From Apostichopus japonicus (lineage: Eukaryota; Echinodermata; Holothuroidea; Aspidochirotida; Stichopodidae): DNA of 64,000 bases. Below the pieces are notes generated by a model. That model did not search any database, had not been told where the DNA came from, and was given only the letters and a program-made list of their open reading frames with translations. The DNA lies in NCBI RefSeq assembly GCF_037975245.1, contig NC_092583.1:14549264-14613263 (forward strand). Reading direction: 5' to 3'. Within the stretch, counting starts at the first letter, position 1; every line of letters starts with the position of its first letter. Positions 48,601 through 61,524 of the stretch are shown piece after piece. Position numbers and translations under genes: made by a program.

Positions 48601-50486
48601 AATGAAGATGATCAATTGACTTAATGCAAAGCATCAGAAACAAAAAATACCTCCTTTTACTCCTCTGCCAGATTTGCTTGTCCATGAATATTAAATTATC
48701 AATCCCTCCTTGCTATGAGGATCGGATTATTTCCTAACCAGGCTCCTTCAGTAACATTCAATAGACAATATATTCAATCCTATTTCTTTAGCAAATTCCT
48801 CTGCTCTTTAAACCCCAAAATGTAAGAGCTCCTTCTTCTCCATCTTGGGTATAATCAAAAGCTGCTTATGCTCTTTCATTGAGTAATATGTACTTAATAT
48901 GCTCGTAAAATAGTCAGTGCCCATCCTCACTCCCAAGCCAGCTGGTTTTGATTTTATTCATCATCGTTTTTAATGCTCTTACTTGCTACATTCACAGCAG
49001 CTATTTGCATAGAGATACCATACATACAGACTATACAAAATTGAGCAGTGTTATCTGACACAATGAAAAGCCAAAATGAGTCATTGCACAAACTAACTCA
49101 AGTAAGGAGGAATACAGTAGGTAACATTTCGTTTCGGATAAGAAGTACTGTAGTCCCAGCTGTTAAAGATGGAAAGAGGTTAATATTGTCGAAGGGTTCT
49201 GACTCTTTTCACTTTTTGTAAGTGACAAGAATAACTTACAAGTAAAAATCGACTGGTATGAGTGTGTAGAGAGAGACCCCTTCCCTAGTCTTGTGAAAAA
49301 GAATATTTGAGGTGAACGGTTAAGCAGGCCGTGAAATTCATAATATTTACTGCAAAATTAGTGCTGACTTATTGCCATTGACCAGTGAGAAAAAAAAATT
49401 GGAACGTTTTACTACCAGTAGACATTAAGAACATAACCACATCACAAATCAGTAACGATTGGCAGTCAAAATATCAGCAATTATTTCTGTTCCAAACATA
49501 TAAGCCCCATAGCGAGTCTAAGTGCTTTTATTGTCGGCAAATATTACTACGCTGTTCTGTCCCCATATTGGCCTGTACAGTTTATCGATGTATGATGTAA
49601 TTCCAAAAAAAGATTTTCGTTTTAGTCAGTTGATTTTTTAAGCACCAGCTTCCTTTAGCAAGTGGCTGAAATTGTGGAATTCTAGGCCTGGATAAGTGAA
49701 CAATGCCCCGGCCACACACGTTATACCTCCATACCAGCACTTTCTGTAAACCTTTGAGAGGAATCCCACACAGTGAAGGTATATACCATCAACATAATAA
49801 CACACAATGGAGCTATATAGAAAATACACAGAAATATATACAACCCACTGCTACCGTATTATATCATGGCCTTATGCGTCACGAGAAAAAAAAAGAGAGG
49901 GGGAGAAAAAACATCAAATTTTGTATCAGGTGAAAGGTCATGATTTGCGTAATTGTATGATTACGTCAAGCATGGAAAGCTGTACGCAACTACGTCTAAA
50001 ATCCTTTATGTTAAAACAATCTGCTTGGTATATTTATTTTGGAGAGTGCAAAGTTTGTGTAGCAGTTAAATTCCTATGTTCTGAATATTTCTCTCTTTAA
50101 AACTTTATGGTTGCTGTGTACAAATATTGCTATAAATCTCTGCACTTATATTATACAGTAGTAATTTGACTATTCTATAGCATTTTGCATTGTGATACCA
50201 CCTTACTGCCTGCAATAGGGGTGGGGGTGGGGGAGGTTAAAGGTAAGTAAGCAGTAATAAATTCAATTCAATTGAACTATACCCTGCTATTGTAGTCACC
50301 AATGTTATGGATGAGTGGATAACCTTGATATCATATTTACTTTGTGATATAATACAGGATGTTGCATAATGCTCAAACTAAGACAGGTACCCTCATTGGT
50401 TTGATTTATACCTAATTAGAAGATTAATCAGTAAGTAATTACTGAAACCATGTGACCGACAACAATATCCACAACAATATGTTAGG
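45641..50486. other. upstream flank, no gene recognised
   Basis: Non-coding by inspection. The only structured item is the 81-86 bp tandem repeat at 47021-47264. 46060-46300 has a more mixed, less repetitive composition and could be regulatory, but no specific site stands out. 47700-50480 shows nothing supportable. Confidence 0.6.
47021..47264 (+). repeat. 81-86 bp tandem repeat, 3 copies
   Basis: Units start TGATTCCCAGTACCAATATT at 47021, with copies at 47107 and 47188. Each contains GAGAAAGTGACATTGTATGA and AGATGGGATAA and ends in a C run. Frames on both strands across it (PIPSCFIQCHFLIKILVWGI repeated) follow the unit length and are not genes. Confidence 0.93.
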
Positions 50487-50732
50487 AGTGGGAGTGTTAG
50501 CTCAGAGGTTAACGCCGGTGCCTTTCGATCATAAGGTCCCGAGTTTGAGTCACTCCATGATTAATGTTTGTCGTCCAGTTACAGAGTTGTTGACAATTCA
50601 TAATCATGGACGTTCAATATGAATCTAAGAGACTGACTTCGGTCAGCTTGCGGCTTTGATAAGCCAATGATGGCTTCTTCGTGAGTTCCTGCTTGCAGGA
50701 GGATCTAAAATACATACATACATCCATACATA
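50487..50732 (+). mobile_element. tRNA-derived SINE (copy 1), with box A and (CATA)n tail
   Basis: A perfect pol III box A (TAGCTCAGAGG, 50498-50508) is followed by a box B-like GAGTTTGAGTC and a body with CGTCCAGTTACAGAGTTGTT, GACTGACTTCGGTCAGCTTG and CTTCGTGAGTTCCTGCTTGC. The tail is ATACATACATACATC. Length is about 245 bp. A second member lies 2 kb downstream at 52521. The body contains a GACTGACTTCGGTCAG hairpin. This family is distinct from the SINE at 7616. Confidence 0.87.
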
Positions 50733-51069
50733 TGTCACCCGGACACTTCTGATATTTTAGTATCGATCAGATTTTGAAATAAAACTTGACTAAGTCAGAC
50801 TATATTGCACTACTTTTGTCATGAGCATAGATTTAGTATCAAATAGTTTATCCGAATAAACTCGGTCAGAAAGCTGCTTTAAGGAAGGTGGCTATGCTTA
50901 ATTTCTTTGCCACCTAAATCGACTTGAGAAATTCTCTATCTTGTGAGTTTGTGGCAGTAATGTTGTACATGACAAATGTTTAAAACCTGAAGAATGTTAC
51001 CTTGCTTTTCAAAGTGAGCATCAGCAGTTAGTCTAGACTTACAAAACTTTAAGATTACCTAAAATCCAA

Positions 51070-51350
51070 TTTTTTTTTTTTTTTTTTACAAGAATCAGTC
51101 CCAAAAGTTTTTTTATTGTCATAAACATCGGAAGCTATAAATTCCATCAGAAGAAAGGACACTAAACTTTGAAGACCTCTCTTTAGAAAGCCTACTTATG
51201 TAGGCCATGGACTGTAGGTTGTTCATGTTTGCAGATTGCAGCAGTCTCTTATAAGGCTGCCTATCAGAATTCTCAGACGGCCAGCTAAGTACGCATAATT
51301 CCATCCCTTTTCGTGAAATTTTCAACGGCCGGACAAGTGGGTGTTACTAC
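51070..51350 (-). pseudogene. poly(A)-tailed retrocopy of an unidentified transcript
   Basis: On the minus strand an open frame of about 71 codons (ending with SKFSVLSSDGIYSFRCL and a stop) is followed at once by AATAAA (51112-51117). The sequence ACTTTTGGGACTGATTCTTG comes next, then an A18 tract (51070-51087). Signal-to-tail spacing of 24 bases fits a cleaved, polyadenylated mRNA that was reverse transcribed and inserted. The frame (KISRKGMELCVLSWPSENSD, then RQPYKRLLQSANMNNLQSMA) matches nothing I recognise. A stop codon cuts it off upstream, and the 5' limit is unknown. A LINE or SINE tail is a less likely alternative. Confidence 0.5.
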
Positions 51351-52480
51351 ACTAGCCCCGAAAGCTTTTCTCCACGTATCTCTTTTTCCTGAGGCTCTAT
51401 AAAAAAATTGCCTCCCCTTAGAAACCGCCTCCTAATTTGCATAAAGTTCTGCCTAACAGAGGCCACACATGCCTCGCACTCTATCGCTATTCAGTTGGCA
51501 TACCCATGCATACCTTAAGGTTACTGTTACTGGTCAGTAGACAGAACAATACATGAATACCAAAAACCTGCAAGTCATGGCCTTAAACAATGCATTCAAG
51601 TATAAAAATAGGTCACTTTTGTGACAATGCAAAAGGTTAACTCTTTGAGTGTATCTGGCCATAAATGGACTACAATATGAAAGACAAACATGTCCTTGAA
51701 TCTTTGTTTCACAGATGAGTTAATTATATCTTTTAACAACAACAACAATAGCACAAGGATTTGACTGCTCCATATAGTCTACACGTTCTCCAAAAGTTTC
51801 TACAAACTAGAGAAAATCTAAGGACTAAATAACCGACTTTTAATCGACTCCTTTTTTTGAAGGCAGTTTCATTAGTACAGCTATGAGAATGTAGAGCTCT
51901 AATAAGATGTAAAAACTTAAAATAAGAGTATTCTATGGATTAAACTCGTTTTTTGAACATACAAAGCTATCGACTAATACAGGGAACTAGTCAACCGTTT
52001 AACAATGAACGGGATGTACGGTACCTAGTTGTTTTGTTCAATCAGAACCTGCTATAAACCTGAAATAACAACACCAGTGGCTGCATCGTCTTGATCGGCA
52101 GACTTGATGAGGAATGACATTATCTTCACATCCTCGACATTTATCTGTCCCTTCTTCCGTCCTCATGTTTTGCTTGCCTATCAACTCATCTGATTAGAAG
52201 AAGACGGTTTTATTTTACTACTACATTTGCAACAACGATATCATCATCTGTTTCCCGCCTGCTAAAACAATTACACATATAAATGAAGCTGTTTTATCAA
52301 AGTTGATTAGTCTCGGTATAAGCATTGGCCATATGCAACACACTGCTCTTGAAGACTCCATGACAGTGGTCTACAGGCAGACAGACTTAAAGACACTGGT
52401 CCACAGACACAAAGTATGACATCAAATCCAAAGCCAACAATAGAAGGCCAATTAATCAACAGTGTGGACTCAACACTGTA

Positions 52481-52520
52481 GATCATACTGTAGATCACTG
52501 TAGATCAACACTGTAGATCA
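52481..52520 (+). repeat. short ACTGTAGATCA tandem repeat
   Basis: Four irregular copies of ACTGTAGATCA directly before the 5'-truncated SINE, where its box A region should be. Confidence 0.8.
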
Positions 52521-52731
52521 CTTTCAATCATAAATGGTCCAGAGTTCGAGTCACTCCAAGGTTAATACATGTCGTCCAGTTACAGAATTGTTGACAATTG
52601 ACAATTCATAATCATGGACGTTAAATATGAATCTAAGAGACTGACTTCGGTCAGCTTGCGGCTTTGATAAGCCAATGATGGCTTCTTCGCAAGTTCCTGC
52701 TTGCAGGAGGATCTAAAATACATACATACAT
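52521..52731 (+). mobile_element. tRNA-derived SINE (copy 2), 5'-truncated
   Basis: Same family as 50487-50732: it shares ATCATAA, GAGTCACTCCA, GACTGACTTCGGTCAGCTTG, GCGGCTTTGATAAGCCAATG and the (CATA)n tail. It lacks the first ~32 bases including box A. Box B (AGTTCGAGTCA) is closer to consensus than in copy 1. The body has a small internal duplication (TTGACAATTGACAATTC). Confidence 0.87.
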
Positions 52732-55665
52732 AGATAATGACACCTACACGCTGCCATTGAAAAGGATGAGAGTGCTAAAAGAAGTACCCATGGCTGGCCC
52801 ACGAATGACACTGTAAACAGCCAATAGGCAAAATAAAATGACAACGGTCCACAGTAGAATTTGGTGGAAAGCAGACATTATTGTAGCCCTTACCCAGAAA
52901 TAATAAATAATCAGCACCATTGGTCGGACAGAATGAGACTCAGGCCCAAAGGAAATGGCACTGTGTACAGATCTGGGAGACTTTGCCCAGGTGACATTTC
53001 TTACACGGGTACTATTAGGACATCTCTATGTTTTCAATACTGATAGCCCTTAATTAGCCAGAAATAGGTACATCTGCTCATGGGCAAAGGTATAAGGAAG
53101 GCAGTCTATAACCAAATAGAATCACTCTACTGTAGGCAATCAGCTGAGAAAATGGCAACAGCCTACAGCAGTACTTTGTATAATGATGCCAGCCGCTTAG
53201 CCAGACACAATGCAGAGGAAGTACATGCAGCTTCTACTATGTGTGGCAACTGATCTCCTTCTTCACATATATCTATAAAAGGATATTGTCTGAAAGGACA
53301 ATGTCCAGCACTGACAATATTTATGAAGAATTTATGCCTTCCTAAAACTATAGAAATAAACAATTTTAAATCTTTTTTCCTTCTTTTGACAAGTTCAGCT
53401 AATACCGTATGAAAAAATGGTGATTTTCCATTACTTTTACAAGCGGATGTATGCAGTTACACTACAGAGTGCTGTAGGCACTGCTTCTTGGAGGAGTTAC
53501 TATGATATAGAATACAGAGTAAGCATAGAAAGAATGATTTCAACCTTGTAACAATGAAAGTGTACTTTGCCAGATTGCCAAACTAAAGTAGATTTATTTT
53601 ATGACATGTGGTATCTATATATGTGAATATGCACAGCTGAATTGTAGGAGCAAGTAACCTTGTAATCTGCTTTATCACCAAACACGAAGGTACAGTATAT
53701 CGCTGATAACGAGATAAAGAACTTCTGTCAACAGATTTCACACTGTGTTCGTGTGAACAGGTAAATACCTGGAAGTTATTAGCACACCAAAAATTCTAAT
53801 TTTTTAAGGGTTGTGGGATGATCTGAGATGATGGACTCTTTGGTGGGAGTGACTACCCACATGGACCCACATAAATCACTGCGACGATTCTAAGGACAAC
53901 CACTATTACACATGTGACAGCAGACCCACTCTTCCCACATCCTAAGCTGTTATCTCGTTGGACGACCAATCAGGTTGAGGCATGACCTGAACCCGATATA
54001 AGAAGAATGTACAAATGTTTTGGAAGGTTGCAGCGGCGTGATTTTTGGATCCCTAGGAAGATTTCTGGGAGGATAAACAGAAAAGGACAGAAATATACCA
54101 TTGGAGATTACCACCCTTTCTCATGTTTACTATTAGTTATTTATCTACTTATTTATATACAAGATCTATGTACCTTATTCTCAGGTTCGGTTTGTGGGGT
54201 TTCCTCGGTGCTTTTGCCACTTCCGATAAAATAGAATAGTGCCAAGCGGTGTTGCTGCAAAGTTCGAATCAGTTTCCATCGATATAGATGCGACATCACA
54301 ACGACTTAATGGTGCCAATATTGTAAGCAATCTGAAACAGCTTCCATTGATTTAAATGTTTGCTGATAAAAATTATTCCCTAGAAAAGTGACTGTTATCT
54401 CCAAATACTTTGCTCTTTGGGTTTGCAGACAATAAATGGTCAACTGGTAAACAACTTGAATTTGATGAAATGAACAACTACACAAATAACTTGTTAATTT
54501 CTGAGCAGATTTTTCCAACAAAAAAGAACTTCACATCATCAATCAAACATTATTGCACGATCAGATAAACATCCTGAACAAAGTTCACGTCAAAAACCAG
54601 GTATTACATGAAGTAACCCTCACTGAATACGGACAATATGGTAATTCAATAGCTTAGATGTTTATCTTCGTGATTGATGTGGAAATGTACACTAAATGTA
54701 TGGGGGATATGCCGTAACACGTTGTCACAGACACTTACTTTCACCCACAGCATAACGTCAACCTACCTGCAAATTTCCTTTTTTTACCATTTGTCAGTTG
54801 ACTATCATTGGTTGATCTCCAATGCCACTATTAGCTATAGGCTCCAACACTTTATACTGCACATTAAAACTTTGGTATATATTTTCTCCCAGGCATGCAT
54901 GCTCACATTGTACAGTACTGTGAAGAGAGGGTACCAGTATTCAGTATTCGCACAATATACAGAGAGCCATTCTTGAAATGGCTTTAAGCAATAAGTCACA
55001 AGGGTTCTTCCCAACTACTCTATCTAATTACTGGAACCAAAAAAAAAAACTTAAATTTAGGTGACCAGACATGATCCCTAATTTCTAGGGACAGTCTTCA
55101 GATTTCACATCCCGTCTCTGGACTGACAGTGTTCCAGGAAATATCCCCAGATTTTATATAATGTCCCTGGGAAAATCCCTCCTTTATATAAGTCTGTCGT
55201 TTTACTTATCAACCTATTAATTGGCTTCCCGTTCCCAGAGACGTACAGCTCGAACCTAGCCTAACATGTGATTGCTTACAACTAGTAATGTTAAGTTCCC
55301 TCATGAATTGCAGATAGAGTATATAAGTAACCAGATCATTGACTGTTTTCACAGCGTCTAATTCACATGAAGAGCACCATGTTGCACAGTGATGAACAAT
55401 AAGATTACTATTTACTCGACAAGTGTTTTTGGCATTGCATTTATTATCTTTGACTATAATTTCTTGTTCCTTAACTTACTCACATGTCTCCTGTACAAAT
55501 GCACTCTGATCTACCTTACCTATAGCCAATTTGTAACATTCTTCCAATTACCCTCCCCAGATGCATTGCTCTCATCTGACATTAAATTATCCTTCTTTTT
55601 TCTTTCTGATATGAGTGGGAAGTTTTTTTTTTTAATGATATGAGTGGGAAGGGGAGAGGTAAGAG

Positions 55666-55742
55666 GACTCTTAACCTCCTCCTCATACTCCTACTCCTCC
55701 TCCTACTCCTCCTCCTCCTCCTCCTCCTACTCCTCCTCCTTA
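55666..55742 (+). repeat. (CTC/CTA)n trinucleotide microsatellite
   Basis: CCTCCTCATACTCCTACTCC followed by repeated CTCCTC, ending before TTAGG. A poly-Leu frame across it is repeat-derived. Just before it the word ATATGAGTGGGAAG is duplicated around a T-rich spacer (55611 and 55639). Confidence 0.93.
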
Positions 55743-57592
55743 GGAAGGGATGTCAGGCCCAACAGCCAACTATAGAAATGATCTCAGTGGTTGTACCGGA
55801 GCATATAAGAGTAAGGAGAATATTCTCTGTAGCATTGTACTAGAAAAAAAATTAATGTGGACATTACACAGATATCAGAGAAGAGATTTGCTTCTGGATA
55901 AAGCAAGCATTAGAAACACAAAGCCAAGACTTGTAAAGCCTACTTATTGGAACAAACAATGGTAGTTTTTATGCCAAAGTGATCAGGCAAAAACAGAAAT
56001 TGAGTTTATGTGATGAAACTGCTAGGAAAACTTTTTGGAAACATTCACCCTAAAATATTGCCTGGGCCTAAAAACCAATTATCTGGAACAGCTCAGTTCC
56101 ATTACATTAGTACTGATATCATGATGGTTTATCTAGTGAAGTACTATGTACAGTACATAAGAACCAGTACTATACACATGATCCTTGGCAAAGATCATTA
56201 AAATACTCTTGAATTTTGCAATTGGTTGAGAGTTTCTACAATTCTGATTAAGACAAGTAAATATTCAAACATAAACTGGAAATCCTTCAAATTTGACATA
56301 TCCCTATGGATACATCCACTATCACAAGCTTTTACACAATTAACATTGAACAGATCTAAAAACTGAGAGCATTGTAAACTTAGCTAATTATATTAAAGAG
56401 GGTGACATTAGCATCTCATGAATATTTAATGTTATGGATCACTCTCTGTAGGGAAACATGATTAGATCCATCAATGTCACCCAACAAGTCAAGTGTCTCG
56501 AGACATCCTTCAATTTTGTCCACGTATTTATACCAAGGTCTTTTTCTTATCATTCGCAAGTCTAGGTCTTATCTCAAAAACCCACTGTACGTCAGTCAAA
56601 CACACAATTCAGACTGAATATATGTTCTACGACATAAATAATTTTGCATGAAGGTGACCACAGAATCAACAAAACCATCAATTTTGGCGTGTCCTTCCTG
56701 ACGGAATGAATGATCATAAGAAGAAAGAAGAGACAGTACCTAGATGGTAGCCACTCCCACTGTTTAAAACTTTGACCATGGTTTATGCAGTCATAGGATA
56801 TCATGCATATTCATAAAAGGTAGGGTAAGTACATGATTATAAATTGTATCTTTGTTTCCAATTAGTGGTAAAGGGACAGCAGCACCCTCTTAAATCCTAG
56901 ATTACCCATGAATAAGTTTCAGATGTTAATGTAAGTTACACAGTTTGAACTAATATACAACGTCATCAGCGATTATTGAAAAATGTCCCCTCCTTATACC
57001 AAAGTGGTTACATGAAGCAAGAACCAGTACTTTTCAGTCAGCATTTTTTAATAAAGTTTTCTTGCTAGAAAGAAGCATTCATACTCAACAGGAAATAATT
57101 TCCATTTTTAAACTTAATTGTCATAATTTTTTTTTTTTTGGTGGTGATTGGGGGAGGAGGGGGGAGGGGGGAGGGAGGATAGAGAACTGTGAAATACTTT
57201 GTCTTTCATTGCATTGATGTGTGTTTCAGGTAATTCTTTAAGCCATGTTAAAATCACTTGTAAAAACCATACCAATCGTATTGAACAATCCCATCTGGCA
57301 AAATAAACATAAAGCCACCTGATCATCACCCTACAAATTTGATACAACTGTAAAGTCTGGTAAGATTCTATAAAAAAAAAGTTGAACACTTCTGATGTTT
57401 TTCTTTCTTCTTTTTTAGTTTTCAATTTACAACATCTCGGACACTACAATTTAGGTATTAAAGTTAATTGTTAATTCTCCATTGAAATGTTGCACATCAA
57501 GGATACCTTGTCATTGGTGTAGAATTTTCCAGATTCTACACATCCATAGAGGGCGCACAGTGTTAAAAGGTTACCAGTTCGTTCTAGGTACA

Positions 57593-58128
57593 GGACTGTC
57601 TTTAGTTACGATGCCATCTGAATTTGACTTAAATAATATATAAATATGATATTTGCCTTTCCTGCATGGTAAGAAAGTTCCTGGCAGCAAGAAAAACCTT
57701 AAGCATAGTTGTACAGCTAGGCCACCCAGGATACAAAAGTGACCCAAATTACTCACAAACATATAGAAATCATTGGACATATATATTAAAGCAAATAGTT
57801 AACAATTTGGGGACTATATTTAGTAACAATGCCATCTAAATTTGATGTTAATAATAACTCATTCTCCCCTGGACAACCTCCAAATCTGATTTTGATTGTC
57901 CGAACAGAAATCTGGTCATCTCGGACCACTGGACAATTTGACGGCCATAAAAATCTGTCCTAGCGGAATTATCGGTTATAATCTGATTTTTGACTTCTGC
58001 ATGGTAAGAAAGTTCCTGGTAGCAAGAAAAAGCTGAAGCACAGTCGTATAGGCCACCCAAGATACAAAAGTGACTCAAATTGCTCACAAACATAGTAATC
58101 ATTGGACATTGTATAAATTTATCAAAAG
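57593..58128 (+). repeat. direct duplication of a 200-bp block
   Basis: Block A (57593-57801) and block B (57811-58128) share GCATGGTAAGAAAGTTCCTG, GCCACCCA(G/A)GATACAAAAGTG and CTCACAAACAT. Block B has about 110 extra bases in the middle (CCTGGACAACCTCCAAATCT and following). It encodes nothing recognisable. Confidence 0.85.
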
Positions 58129-58499
58129 CAACTACTGTACTTGATGTTGATTATTTTTCAGATACAGTACTAAGTTCTAATTAAAATACAGTCAAATAAG
58201 CTTGATTTTAATGCTTTCTTTGCAAGTGTTATTTAAAAAGCTATACATATGGTTTATATTTTTGAAACTTTTAGATAAAATTTACTATTTGCATATTGCT
58301 ACTAGTACTAATATGCTTAGGCTTAGTAAAGCTTGGGAATGTTGCTATTACCTGTATAGTACTTTCTTTAAAGTAGAACGATAGTGACAGAAAAAAAATC
58401 TCTCATTTTCATATATAATGTAGTTTATTGGTTACCAAGCAACATATTTTTTTAATTTTCCAAATAGCACACCGGAAAGTTATAAAAAAGGGAATTAAA

Positions 58500-59860
58500 A
58501 CATTGTTTTTTCGTCTCCGTAATTTAGGAGTTTGCAAACACTGCAACGACCTTGGACAGCCCTCAGGTCAGTGAATGACGTCACTGTGATGATCTTTTCT
58601 GTTGTGCACTGTTCAGTACGGAGCTGTGCGTGCATTTCGTGTCAGCATAACTGTTATTTTCCGGCGTAATGTTCAAGACATAAATAGATAATGAATATCA
58701 TGGTGTTTCTTGATTTCTTCACCACGTGTTTACAAGTTTTTTTTTACGAAATTTGCGGCGATTTCGCAACGATTTCCAATATCTGAAGAGGTAACTCGCA
58801 AGCTGACCCAAAGTAACGTAAATCTCAAGATCACGTTTTTGGCGGGTTTTATACAGAGTGCTGTATGAATGTGCTCACTTACCAGTCAAACTGGCACAAT
58901 AACAATAGTGATGACAGTCTCAAACGTAGTTTAGTATAACATCCGAAAGAAAATCCAAAGTTCTAAACAAAGTAGATTCGCTTGTATGCACTAGGCCTAC
59001 TGTAAAACATAAACGTTCCTTGTTCCGTGCGTCATTAAATCCAACAGAAAGGTTTCATTGAGCTTGAAATACAACCGCATTTGAACTCAATCGAGTAGTT
59101 AGTCTAGCTCGAACAATTTTCTCACTACATGCAATGCCTATTGCGTTTATTCACATGCATGCCTCATGGTTTGGGCTTCAGGAGGAATCGTATTTTAGCC
59201 CAACTTCACGTAGGTCCGCAAACGGTACTTTCACACTGTGCAAATATAAGTGACAGTGTGCGCTACCGTAAGTAATACTTACACGATGTTTTGTTTCGCT
59301 CGAGCATACACACATTTCCTATTCGTATTACATTTAAAGTGGTTTGGAGGGTATAAACACATCTCTGCCCAAAAAAACTCTGCCTAAGCGACGTCCATGC
59401 CCCAATTGAAATTTGCACGTGGATTCTCTCCTCACATAGTCATTAGGTTGTTCACGTCTGACATGTCTTCCAGTTCCAACATTTACTGCATTTATCGGGA
59501 TATATATAAATAATGCGGCATAAAAGCATCAATCTTTCAAACTTTTTTTACTTTAGTGACCTTGCCTCACGCAAATTTCAATTGAGCCCGAGATGGCTCT
59601 ATATGACCGATTATTCCGTAATTTACATTGGGGCAGTCGGCTTCACTAAAACGACAAGAAAAAGCAGGAACAATAACACCTTATTAAAATTAGACCGTTA
59701 AATGTCTCACGCAGTGTATCAAATCTCCTCTCTGGTTTAGGTTTGTTTGTCGAGTCCAATATAGAGTAAGTTGCAACTAAACTTACACACTAAGTGCACA
59801 CTGCTGAAGTACACTACGCCGAGCTCACTTTGTTATCATCATAATGACGTCACATGTCAC
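58500..59860. promoter_or_regulatory. CpG-richer patch with two CRE palindromes
   Basis: CpG dinucleotides are visibly denser here than in flanking sequence. Perfect TGACGTCA (cAMP-response-element-type) palindromes lie at 58576-58583 and 59845-59852, and a CACGTG E-box near 58723. It could be a promoter or enhancer of a longer CACNB transcript or of an unseen neighbour, but a decayed mobile element with such sites is equally possible. Confidence 0.25.
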
Positions 59861-61524
59861 TGTAGATCATGTGATCATCATATCGCTGTTCGCGAAAAGC
59901 CCAATTTTTGTTTAAAAAATCGACGAGTTTAGGAATTTTTTTTAAGCCTTTCCCAACATCGGATTGACTTGAATTTTCACATGTGTAATATGGAAACCAA
60001 CTAGAACACTTTTGAATAAAATCGTATTTTTTCGTCGATGCTGAAAAATCACTATCGTTCATCTTTAAATATACCTTTTGTATACTAATTTTTTATTTAG
60101 AGAGTTGGGTCACACTGATTTGTCCAACATTGCTATACAAGATATAAATGTACTTTTATGAAGTAGTTTTTTCCAGCATTAAGTGTTTCACTCGATTCCC
60201 ACCTGTTTCTACGGAATCACTATAATCAGAAACTAAAAAATAATGAGCAGACGCACCTATCTAATTTACAATCATAAAGTTATCTCCAAAGACAAACCAC
60301 AATGCCGATGACAACCAGAACTCAACTATCCAGGCTATCCTAATGGGCTTGACTAATGCTGTCTCAATAAACAAGGTTTCGTCTAATCAATTATTCAGTT
60401 GATTGCTCCTCTCAGTCCCGAACTTATCAGCCAAGCCCCGAATACAAATTACTGACCTTCCCGCCTTTAAGTTCATTAGTAAAACATTCTGAAAATCTCA
60501 CAACAGCTTTACCTAGAGGTTTATAACAGGAAACATCTCACTGTGTTGGTTGGTTGGTCTGATGCCCCATAAGAAAAATACATACTGTATATATATATAA
60601 CAAAAAATATAAAATCAATATGTAACGACACGAGCATGAAACATGCGAAGGACAACTAGCCATCGTAGATAAATACACATTTGAGAGCAGCATGCATGTG
60701 AGACAAGTCGGTAGTGACGTAGAGAGCTAGCTATATGTATGATACTGCTGCTGCAATATTAGCCAGATAATGCAAGACTCGGATGTGCTGGTCTTCCCTG
60801 TCGACAGCCGCACCGCATAAAGTTGGTTCATTTGATATGCACAGGGCAGACACAAGTGGCTTATCATTCCAATAACCACACTTGTATCAACTAAAGACAT
60901 ATTCACAGTATAGTGTACTGTATGGCTAGCTTGGCTTAACGTCGTTGCCTCAAACAATCTTGTCAAAAGTCAGTTATTATTAAGAAACTTTTGACTGCAT
61001 TCAATTGTTTGTATAATATCATAAACAGATTGAGAACATGTTCAAAACTTAACATTTTTTCCATCAAAGTGCTAGCTGTTCGATATTCCAACCGCAGATG
61101 GGGCGATACTGTAATTTAATTTGATTACTGATACCTAGTTACACTGTCAACCTTAGCACACATATCTCAAACAAAGTCATCATCTTCTGGTCTGTAAAAC
61201 AGATGATTCATAAATGGCCCAATATTAAACCATCACCTGCTGCTTTTTCATGGCTTTTGAAATGTATTTGGGTGAAAAATATCTAAATTAAATATTATAA
61301 GCTTGGATGAAGAATCTGTTGCAGTAAGGTAAGCTAAGGTTGTGAGACTGTTCGAATTTTTTTTCAATTCTCAATAATTTTTAGTTTAGGATTTATTCTG
61401 TAGCAGACTAGACTAGAGAAATTAAAAGCATATGAACCCCCCTCCCCCCATGAAACAAACCTTTCCTACAGGTAAAAATATAACATGCTACAACCTTTTC
61501 AAATCCCATGCTACAACCCAGTTC

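Larger units (their letters stand above)
52732..61524. other. upstream flank, mostly without recognisable features
   Basis: It holds a CTC-rich microsatellite (55666-55742), a direct duplication (57593-58128) and a CpG-richer patch (58500-59860). Short frames (for example 54674-54976 and 55389-55643) have no motif. 52740-55600, 55760-57580 and 59900-61500 show nothing supportable. Confidence 0.55.

Noticed and set aside
55640-55843. Frame with a poly-Leu segment resembling a signal or membrane helix
   Set aside because: The Leu run is the CTC/CTA microsatellite, and nothing else in the frame is protein-like.
59850-60062. 70-codon minus-strand frame (KYDFIQKCSSWFPYYTCENS) considered as a THAP-like remnant
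   Set aside because: The C2CH spacing and the AVPTIF-type box are absent, so there is no support beyond a loose resemblance.
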